In this document: positions 61,601-64,000 of the stretch, one piece after another
Position numbering within the stretch: the stretch's first letter is position 1
Layout of the letters: each line of letters opens with the position of its first letter
Translations under genes and position numbers: made by a program
Assembly: GCA_026874595.1 (NCBI GenBank)
Contig: CM049318.1
Coordinates: 41,272,456 to 41,336,455 of the forward strand
Source of the DNA: Sipunculus nudus
Lineage: Eukaryota > Annelida > Sipuncula > Golfingiida > Sipunculidae
Length of the DNA stretch: 64,000 bases
Reading direction: 5' to 3'
Notes under the pieces: generated by a model
The model's database searches: none
Seen by the model: only the letters and a program-made list of their open reading frames with translations
What the model was told of the DNA's origin: nothing

Positions 61601-64000
61601 ACACACCAACCCTTACACCAACAGTTACACCAACAGCCACACCAACAGTGACTTATACACCAACAGTCACTCCAACTGGCACTCCAACTGTGACAGACAC
61701 ACCAACAGTCACACCAACAGCCACACCAACAGTTACACCAACAGTGACTTACACACCAACTGTCACTCCAACAGTCACCTCAACAGTGACTCCAACAGCA
61801 ACACCAACACTGACATACACACCAACTATTACACCAACAGTCACACCAACTGGCACTCCAACTGTGACATACACACCAACAGTGACATATACACCAACAG
61901 TTACACCAACAGCCACACCAACAGTGACTTATACACCAACAGTCACTCCAACTGCTACTCCAACTGTCACATACACTCCAACAGTGACACCAACAGCCAC
62001 ACCAACAGCTACACCAACAGTGACCCCAACAGTGACATCAACAGCAACACCAACAGTGACATACACACCAACCCTTACACCAACAGTTACACCAACAGCC
62101 ACACCAACAGTGACTTATACACCAACAGTCACTCCAACTGGCACTCCAACTGTGACCTACACACCAACAGTCACACCAACAGCCACACCAACAGTTACAC
62201 CAACAGTGACTTACACACCAACTGTCACTCCAACAGTCACCTCAACAGTGACTCCAACAGCAACACCAACACTGACATACACACCAACTATTACAGCTAC
62301 AGTAACACCAACAGTAACACCAACAGTCACACCAACTGGCACTCCAACTGTCACATACACTCCAACAGTGACACCAACAATCACATACACACCAACAGTT
62401 ACACCAACAGTTACACCAACAGCCACACCAACAGCCACACCAACAGTGACTTTTACACCAACAGTCACTCCAACTGGCACTCCAACTGTGACATACACAC
62501 CAACAGTGACACCAACAGTGACACCAACAGCCACACCAACAGTGACTTATACACCAACAGTCACTCCAACTGCTACTCCAACTGTCACATACACACCAAC
62601 AGTGACACCAACAGTGACACCAACAGCCACACCAACAGTGACTTATACACCAACAGTCACTCCAACTGGCACTCCAACTGTGACATACACACCAACAGTG
62701 ACACCAACAGCCACACCAACAGTGACTTATACACCAACAGTCACTGCAACTGGCACTCCAACTGTGACATACACACCAACAGTGACACCAACAGCCACAC
62801 CAACAGTTACACCAACAGTGACTTACACACCAACTGTCACTCCAACAGTCACCTCAACAGTGACTCCAACAGCAACACCAACAGTGACATACACACCAAC
62901 CATTACACCTACAGTAACACCAACAGGAACACCAACAGTCACACCAACTGGCACTCCAACTGTGACATACACACCAACAGTGACATATACACCAACAGTT
63001 ACACCAACAGCCACACCAACAGTGACTTATACACCAACAGTCACTCCAACTGCTACTCCAACTGTCACATACACTGCAACAGTGACACCAACAATCACAT
63101 ACACACCAACAGTCACACCAACAGTGACACCAACAGCCACACCAACAGTGACTTATACACCAACAGTCACTCCAACTGGCACTCCAACTGTGACATACAC
63201 ACCAACAGTCACACCAACAGCCACACCAACAGTTACACCAACAGTGACTTACACACCAACTGTTACTCCAACAGTCACCTCAACAGTGACTCCAACAGTG
63301 ACACAAACAGCAACACCAACACTGACATACACACCAACCATTACACCTACAGTAACACCAACAGTAACACCAACAGTCACACCAACTGGCACTCCAACTG
63401 TGACATACACACCGACAGTGACATATACACCAACAGTTACACCAACAGCCACACCAACAGTGACTTATACACCAACAGTCACTCTAACTGCTACTCCAAC
63501 TGTGACATACACACCAACAGTTACACCAACAGTGACACCAACAGCCACACCAACAGTGACTTATACACCAACAGTCACTCCAACTGGCACTCCAACTGTG
63601 ACATACACACCAACAGTGACACCAACTGCCACACCAACAGTTACACCAACAGTGACTTACACACCAACTGTCACTCCAACAGTCACCTCAACAGTGACTC
63701 CAACAGCAACACCAACACTGACATACACACCAACAATTACACCTACAGTAACACCAACAGTAACACCAACAGTCACACCAACTGGCACTCCAACTGTGAC
63801 ATACACACCAACAGTGACATATACACCAACAGTCACTCCAACTGCTACTCCAACTGTCACATACACTCCAACAGTGACACCAACAATCACATACACACCA
63901 ACAGTCACACCAACAGTGACACCAACAGCCACACCAACAGTGACTTATACACCAACAGTCACTCCAACTGGCACTCCAACTGTGACATACACACCAACAG
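11403..64000 (+). CDS. Giant secreted SCO-spondin/mucin-like protein, 59 exons, 3' incomplete
   Basis: This one gene fills the right 53 kb. I joined 59 exons at GT-AG sites and every junction keeps frame, giving about 7,442 codons before the window ends inside exon 59. Domain order is signal peptide, EMI-like, EGF, TB-like, D1-D2-D'-D3 (three VWD-C8-TIL sets plus one extra TIL), LDLa x4, seven discoidin-like domains with Thr/Pro linkers and one more LDLa, then a giant Thr-Pro-Val repeat. Von Willebrand D assemblies drive disulfide-linked multimer formation in gel-forming mucins, and Thr/Pro repeats carry O-glycans, so a secreted mucus, matrix or adhesive polymer is likely. The start at 11403 has a good context (aaaccatggg) and a following hydrophobic segment. 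SCO-spondin shares the EMI, D-assemblies, LDLa and F5/8C parts but has thrombospondin repeats, which are not seen here; the C-terminus is outside the window. A few donors are weak (16433, 27448, 49564). Confidence 0.85.
12519..13255 (+). CDS. Exons 2-3: EMI-like N-terminal domain
   Basis: Exon 2 is 12519-12722 and exon 3 is 13194-13255, joined in phase 2 (residues about 36-123). The region begins HYCDYTETT, has CSNF and CVFSRY, and ends [12 protein letters not shown]. The paired cysteines followed by G-W-x-G-x-x-C are the end signature of EMI domains, which open SCO-spondin, emilins and multimerins and help assembly. The middle is divergent ([13 protein letters not shown]), so the assignment rests mainly on the C-terminal motif and on position before an EGF module. 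Confidence 0.6.
13993..14097 (+). CDS. Exon 4: EGF-like domain
   Basis: A single phase 1-1 exon encoding about 35 residues. Six cysteines lie in the EGF pattern: [18 protein letters not shown], then [12 protein letters not shown]. The 'CxCPPGFxGxxC' ending is typical. The lack of the acidic calcium-binding start suggests a non-calcium EGF. It directly follows the EMI-like domain. Confidence 0.9.
14780..14986 (+). CDS. Exon 5: TB (TGF-beta-binding)-like cysteine domain with acidic tail
   Basis: A phase 1-1 exon of 69 codons. It reads [14 protein letters not shown] ... [16 protein letters not shown] ... GGECNACP, followed by the acidic tail [13 protein letters not shown]. Two cysteines followed by a Gly-rich stretch, Trp-Gly, and a C-x-x-C-P end are the signature of TB/8-Cys modules of fibrillins and LTBPs. 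Only two adjacent cysteines are present where fibrillin TB has three, so this is a TB-like call. Placement ahead of VWD1 is unusual to my knowledge. Confidence 0.55.
15080..15151. repeat. (TA)n microsatellite in intron 5
   Basis: A long TA run with a few interruptions (aaata, taaat). Confidence 0.95.
15259..17313 (+). CDS. Exons 6-9: first von Willebrand D domain (VWD1)
   Basis: Exons 15259-15443, 16315-16432, 16829-16993 and 17237-17313 (residues about 228-409). The start [19 protein letters not shown] has the classic H/Y-Y-x-T-F-D-G motif. The middle [18 protein letters not shown] is the beta-rich core, and [11 protein letters not shown] is the conserved GLCG motif that precedes the C8 part. 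The donor at 16433 (gttggg) is weak, but the next exon fits the phase exactly. In D assemblies of this family the domain takes part in pH-dependent multimer packing. Confidence 0.9.
15541..15724. mobile_element. Short TIR element in intron 6 (pogo/Tigger-like ends)
   Basis: The left end tacagtagaaccccgcc and right end ggggttccactgtgta are inverted repeats; 'ggaccacc' and 'ggtggtc' extend the match inward. Internal 'aaattacgaccac' also occurs in the element at 45602. The CAGTxGAACCCC end resembles pogo/Tigger relatives; the superfamily is inferred only from this. It has no coding capacity. Confidence 0.6.
17911..19111 (+). CDS. Exons 10-12: C8-1 and TIL-1
   Basis: Exons 17911-18024, 18388-18568 and 18871-19111 (residues about 410-587). 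The C8 part carries [17 protein letters not shown] and [11 protein letters not shown], matching the usual C8 cysteine layout. The TIL part, in one exon, reads [14 protein letters not shown] ... [14 protein letters not shown] ... [11 protein letters not shown], the trypsin-inhibitor-like cysteine-rich pattern. The set closes D1. The exon ends with two bases of a codon, completed at 19959 to give the Cys of [10 protein letters not shown]. Confidence 0.9.
19959..21356 (+). CDS. Exons 13-16: second von Willebrand D domain (VWD2)
   Basis: Exons 19959-20100, 20388-20464, 20681-20930 and 21186-21356 (residues about 588-801). Opens [15 protein letters not shown] (the E/VWC-like link after TIL-1). VWD follows with [15 protein letters not shown], and later [15 protein letters not shown] and [15 protein letters not shown]. 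It ends toward C8 with [14 protein letters not shown]. All junction phases agree. The (T/K)FDG and GLCGNYNGD motifs are textbook for VWD. Confidence 0.92.
21921..22963 (+). CDS. Exons 17-18: C8-2 and TIL-2
   Basis: Exons 21921-22164 and 22699-22963 (residues about 802-970). C8: [81 protein letters not shown]. The exon stops two bases into a Cys codon, as does the TIL-1 exon, so intron positions are conserved between D1 and D2. Confidence 0.9.
23244..24141 (+). CDS. Exons 19-21: extra TIL and link, the D' equivalent
   Basis: Exons 23244-23442, 23740-23831 and 24092-24141 (residues about 971-1084). After [15 protein letters not shown] comes a further TIL ([44 protein letters not shown]) and a short link [16 protein letters not shown]. 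This TIL has no VWD or C8 of its own, exactly the place of D' between D2 and D3 in von Willebrand factor and gel-forming mucins. The donor at 23832 (gtatgt) is standard. Confidence 0.85.
23862..23894. repeat. (TA)n microsatellite in intron 20
   Basis: About 16 TA units between exons 20 and 21. Confidence 0.95.
24277..25314 (+). CDS. Exons 22-23: third von Willebrand D domain (VWD3)
   Basis: Exons 24277-24624 and 25100-25314 (residues about 1085-1272). Starts [20 protein letters not shown], the canonical VWD opening. The core includes [13 protein letters not shown] and [11 protein letters not shown]. Ends [16 protein letters not shown] and [13 protein letters not shown]. In this family the D3 assembly makes the intermolecular disulfides of the N-terminal multimer; which cysteines do so here cannot be told. 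Confidence 0.92.
25630..27447 (+). CDS. Exons 24-27: C8-3 and TIL after VWD3
   Basis: Exons 25630-25760, 26007-26116, 26536-26685 and 27348-27447 (residues about 1273-1435). C8: [87 protein letters not shown]. The TIL is split between exons 26 and 27, unlike TIL-1 and TIL-2. The last donor (ctg|gttggt at 27448) is weak; it is preferred because the phase then completes a Cys codon at 27734, as after TIL-1 and TIL-2. Confidence 0.88.
27734..29031 (+). CDS. Exons 28-31: four LDL-receptor class A repeats
   Basis: Exons 27734-27894, 28197-28313, 28481-28609 and 28915-29031, each ending in phase 1 and each with one LDLa (residues about 1436-1610). Motifs: [50 protein letters not shown] and [16 protein letters not shown]. 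The acidic D-x-S-D-E box that binds calcium is intact in repeats 1, 2 and 4; repeat 3 has an enlarged loop. Exon 28 also carries [12 protein letters not shown], the link from the D3 TIL. LDLa repeats after D assemblies are a SCO-spondin trait. Confidence 0.93.
29407..30165 (+). CDS. Exons 32-33: discoidin-like domain, copy 1
   Basis: Exons 29407-29642 and 29997-30165 (residues about 1611-1745). Starts with Cys ([14 protein letters not shown]) and ends with Cys ([12 protein letters not shown]), with a beta-rich middle ([20 protein letters not shown]). The internal phase-0 intron falls after PIAGT, the same place as in the six other copies. It is the most divergent copy and lacks a clear A-x-D-A-L start. 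The discoidin (F5/8C) relationship is inferred from copies 4-7. Confidence 0.55.
30405..30458 (+). CDS. Exon 34: short Thr-rich linker
   Basis: A 54-base phase 1-1 exon encoding [17 protein letters not shown]. It separates discoidin-like copies 1 and 2. Composition suggests O-glycosylation. Confidence 0.8.
30649..31537 (+). CDS. Exons 35-36: discoidin-like domain, copy 2
   Basis: Exons 30649-30932 and 31378-31537 (residues about 1764-1911). Reads [12 protein letters not shown], then [42 protein letters not shown], and after the phase-0 intron [13 protein letters not shown] ... LTGEACYRT. The 'TATN...ASDAL...W' run resembles the N-terminal part of F5/8C domains. Confidence 0.6.
31741..32355 (+). 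CDS. Exon 37: 13-copy Thr/Pro repeat fused to start of discoidin-like copy 3
   Basis: A 615-base phase 1-1 exon (residues about 1912-2116). It holds 13 tandem copies of a 13-residue unit close to [13 protein letters not shown], with H/I at the first position and E/D variants. Without an intron it continues into [21 protein letters not shown], the first strand of discoidin-like copy 3. The linker is probably O-glycosylated; the regular His and Glu are unlike the other linkers. Confidence 0.88.
31750..32256. repeat. 39-bp coding minisatellite, 13 copies
   Basis: The unit is about 39 bases: catgaaaccacgccaggaa followed by ccacaccaacctacatcac. Copies differ mostly by single bases, with cacacccat versus catcacccat variants in the first half and near-identical copies in the second half, which suggests recent expansion there. 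The antisense strand is open for over 200 codons as a side effect. Confidence 0.92.
33022..33712 (+). CDS. Exons 38-39: remainder of discoidin-like copy 3
   Basis: Exons 33022-33194 and 33556-33712 (residues about 2117-2226). Exon 38: [38 protein letters not shown]. The phase-0 intron follows VPLTTN. Exon 39: [44 protein letters not shown]. This copy has an extra phase-1 intron after exon 37 that the other copies lack. The Y-L-x-G...I.I...R.NG pattern seen in copies 4-6 is visible here too. Confidence 0.65.
34152..36372 (+). CDS. Exons 40-43: four small Thr/Pro linker exons
   Basis: Exons 34152-34193, 35223-35267, 35695-35757 and 36301-36372, all phase 1-1 and 42-72 bases. They encode [44 protein letters not shown] and [19 protein letters not shown]. 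Each can be skipped without changing frame, so linker length between discoidin copies 3 and 4 could vary by splicing; no direct evidence for that exists in the sequence. Individual tiny exons rest on splice sites, phase and composition only. Confidence 0.7.
34194..35222. other. Intron 40 with a less AT-rich insert-like segment
   Basis: From about 34450 to 35130 the composition rises in G+C relative to neighbouring introns, with text such as ggcatcctggctccgcccat and gcccaaggcccaaagc. I find no exon fitting the phases on either side and no clear terminal repeats. An unclassified mobile insertion is the most likely explanation. Confidence 0.3.
36879..38184 (+). CDS. Exons 44-45: discoidin-like domain, copy 4
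   Basis: Exons 36879-37180 (302 bases) and 38034-38184 (151 bases), residues about 2301-2451. Reads [61 protein letters not shown]; phase-0 intron; then [27 protein letters not shown]. The 'ITASSS..AADAL....W.A' and 'Y.LG..G..I.I...R..G......E..FC' pattern is that of F5/8C (discoidin) domains, which bind glycans or lipids. Loop residues are too divergent to name a ligand. Confidence 0.72.
37527..37983. mobile_element. TIR element in intron 44
   Basis: cagtggcgtcaattt (37527-37541) and aaattgacgcccctg (37969-37983) are 15-base inverted repeats with one mismatch. The interior holds two (TA)n tracts (about 37590-37628 and 37686-37723), a poly-G run at 37890-37902 and a poly-C run near 37955-37967. 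It is a non-autonomous DNA element whose interior is mostly simple sequence. Confidence 0.6.
38565..38927 (+). CDS. Exons 46-47: two small Thr/Pro linker exons
   Basis: Exons 38565-38603 (39 bases) and 38883-38927 (45 bases), phase 1-1. They encode [13 protein letters not shown] and [14 protein letters not shown]. They join discoidin-like copies 4 and 5. Standard acceptors (atatttcag, tattcacag) and gtatg-type donors support them. Confidence 0.72.
39378..40984 (+). CDS. Exons 48-49: discoidin-like domain, copy 5
   Basis: Exons 39378-39679 (302 bases) and 40831-40984 (154 bases), residues about 2480-2631. Reads [68 protein letters not shown]; phase-0 intron; [29 protein letters not shown]. 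Exon 48 is the same length as exon 44, so copies 4 and 5 are recent relatives. Confidence 0.72.
39829..40498. mobile_element. Possible element with 12-bp inverted ends in intron 48
   Basis: gctggagacggt (39829-39840) and accgtctccagc (40487-40498) are exact inverted repeats. Outside them lie 'ccctgcgcgaggcgagggttatt' like text on the left and 'gcgaggggtttgcgtccccg' like text on the right, so the true borders may be about 39750 and 40540. A GT run (39801-39818) and a poly-G run (40333-40345) are inside. Confidence 0.4.
40613..40646. repeat. (TA)n microsatellite in intron 48
   Basis: About 17 TA units just before exon 49. Confidence 0.95.
41479..41706 (+). CDS. Exon 50: Thr/Pro/Ser linker
   Basis: A 228-base phase 1-1 exon, residues about 2632-2707. 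It is rich in Thr with Pro and Ser ([34 protein letters not shown]). A possible internal donor (aacaa|gtaaaataa at about 41651) could split it, but the frame reads straight through, so one exon is preferred. Confidence 0.8.
41907..43246 (+). CDS. Exons 51-53: discoidin-like domain, copy 6
   Basis: Exons 41907-42042, 42392-42551 and 43093-43246 (residues about 2708-2857). Reads [35 protein letters not shown], then an extra phase-2 intron inside SPEG-K-WEAS, then [18 protein letters not shown]; the shared phase-0 intron; [27 protein letters not shown]. The exon 51 and 52 lengths together (296) approach the 302 of copies 4 and 5, so one intron was gained here or lost in the others. Confidence 0.72.
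44147..47221 (+). CDS. Exons 54-55: Thr linker and a fifth LDLa repeat
   Basis: Exons 44147-44303 and 47163-47221, joined in phase 2 (residues about 2858-2929). Exon 54 begins with a Thr-rich run ([20 protein letters not shown]) and passes into [12 protein letters not shown]. Exon 55 gives [19 protein letters not shown]. Together they form one LDLa with the acidic calcium box D-x-x-D-E-x-x-C. It is the only LDLa outside the main cluster and the only one split by an intron. Confidence 0.85.
44409..44727 (+). mobile_element. tRNA-derived SINE with exact 12-bp target duplication
   Basis: Flanked by ctatatgcagca at 44397-44408 and again at 44728-44739. After a run of about 23 G (44411-44433) comes a tRNA-like head: 'tggctaaggtg' fits an A box and 'cgttctaatcc' fits a B box of RNA polymerase III promoters. 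The body includes 'aacctgtgatggactagcat' and 'gaaaccgggataagctccgg', text I associate with widespread marine-invertebrate SINEs. It lies in intron 54, in the same orientation as the gene. Confidence 0.8.
45602..45753. mobile_element. Short TIR element in intron 54 (same family as 15541)
   Basis: Ends gcagtaaaacctcc and ggcggggttttac are inverted repeats. The internal 'aaattacgaccacca' is shared with the intron 6 element, and internal 'cctcgataaagaggtcg' is palindromic. Non-autonomous. Confidence 0.55.
45754..47162. other. Rest of intron 54, no gene seen
   Basis: AT-rich sequence with a G-rich run at about 46593-46620. No exon matching the phase-2 junction of exons 54 and 55 was found between them. 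Confidence 0.5.
47614..47778 (+). CDS. Exon 56: Thr/Pro linker
   Basis: A 165-base phase 1-1 exon, residues about 2930-2984 ([37 protein letters not shown]). Bounded by 'cccttttatag' and 'ccaa|gtaagt'. It leads into discoidin-like copy 7. Confidence 0.82.
47779..49282. other. Intron 56, no gene seen; possible decayed mobile insert at ~48480-49000
   Basis: The segment around 48640-48970 has a distinct, less AT-rich make-up with many 'tacg' and 'acga' words, unlike the flanking AT-rich intron. No inverted ends or coding frame were recognised. Confidence 0.3.
49283..50734 (+). CDS. Exons 57-58: discoidin-like domain, copy 7
   Basis: Exons 49283-49563 and 50584-50734 (residues about 2985-3128). 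Reads [63 protein letters not shown]; phase-0 intron; [28 protein letters not shown]. '[14 protein letters not shown]' is the clearest F5/8C-like start (A-x-D-A-L-D-G, then W) in the array. The donor at 49564 (gtttgt) is weak but keeps the conserved position. Confidence 0.75.
51059..64000 (+). CDS. Exon 59: giant Thr-Pro-Val mucin exon, runs off the edge
   Basis: After acceptor 'catccaaacag' the frame set by exon 58 stays open for 12,942 bases (about 4,314 codons) with no stop seen. Nearly every second residue is Thr; the others are Pro, Val, Tyr, Ala and Gly, with few Ser and no Cys noticed. The dominant unit is [11 protein letters not shown](G/A)TP, 14 residues. Such PTS domains in a single huge central exon are the hallmark of gel-forming mucins and would be densely O-glycosylated. 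The first ~1 kb is irregular ([17 protein letters not shown]); the last ~8 kb is homogenised into long repeats. Rare singletons (Arg near 55204, Asp near 61697) do not break the frame. The exon end is not in the window. Confidence 0.92.
51940..52155. repeat. 36-bp coding minisatellite, 6 copies
   Basis: The unit ggtacaccaacctacaccc plus caacagtgacaccaaca (12 residues, [12 protein letters not shown]) occurs six times in tandem with one to three differences per copy. It differs in length from the 42-bp unit that dominates further right. Confidence 0.85.
52200..64000. repeat. 42-bp coding repeat field with ~2.65-kb higher-order structure
   Basis: The base unit encodes 14 residues ([14 protein letters not shown] or with Ala for Gly), itself made of smaller TPTV blocks. 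Rare variants recur at long distances: 'tgacacaaac' at 58001, 60653 and 63299; 'tcactctaac' at 58181, 60833 and 63479 (2,652 then 2,646 apart). 'tgacataccc' at 58301 and 60953 is missing from the third unit. A shorter 1,038-base tandem duplication covers about 55750-57820. All spacings are multiples of six. Confidence 0.88.
55752..57820. repeat. 1,038-bp tandem duplication inside the mucin exon
   Basis: Markers repeat exactly 1,038 bases (346 codons) apart: 'actattacag' at 55951 and 56989; 'acacaacaacagtgacatat' at 56633 and 57671; the unusual 'acagtgagtccaac' at 56521 and 57559. Stretches I compared side by side were identical apart from one base near the left end, so the event looks recent. 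Confidence 0.85.

Noticed and set aside
52200..64000. CRISPR-like or satellite array
   Set aside because: Repeats have no unique spacers, are in frame with a eukaryotic gene, and vary by codons; they are coding tandem repeats.

Overview
This is eukaryotic genomic DNA. It carries one very large, intron-rich gene on the + strand that starts at 11403 and runs off the right edge. The flank and introns are AT-rich and full of (TA)n tracts, MITEs, a LINE remnant, a tRNA-derived SINE and poly-G runs. Introns are GT-AG. The domain content is that of a secreted metazoan protein. The 'gtgaccttgaccttt' type repeats near the left edge, the GACA/GACGGACA tracts and the SINE style suggest a marine invertebrate, perhaps a lophotrochozoan such as a mollusc; this is an impression, not a proof.

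Layout: 1-11200 is intergenic, with diverged repeats, a LINE 3' end, three copies of a TWA-flanked MITE, two palindromic elements and one orphan exon-like stretch at 2386-2525. A TATA box lies at 11221 and the start codon at 11403. I traced 59 coding exons by hand; every junction keeps the reading frame (about 7,442 codons so far, no stop before the window ends).

The predicted protein reads: signal peptide, EMI-like domain, EGF domain, TB-like cysteine domain, then three VWD-C8-TIL assemblies with an extra TIL before the third (the D1-D2-D'-D3 plan of von Willebrand factor, gel-forming mucins and SCO-spondin). Four LDL-receptor class A repeats follow, then seven copies of a divergent discoidin (F5/8C)-like domain joined by Thr/Pro-rich linkers, with a fifth LDLa between copies 6 and 7. 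Last comes a single exon of at least 12.9 kb encoding an almost pure Thr-Pro-Val repeat. The left part resembles SCO-spondin and the right part resembles the central exon of a mucin. The likely product is a giant secreted, disulfide-assembled, heavily O-glycosylated mucus or adhesive protein.

The main things to look at are the discoidin-like array, whose copies all share one phase-0 intron position, and the giant exon, which is built from 42-bp units organised into a roughly 2.65-kb higher-order repeat plus a 1,038-bp tandem duplication, with all length changes seen being multiples of three. No other protein-coding gene is convincingly present; the many open frames opposite or offset to the repeats are shadows of the repeat.
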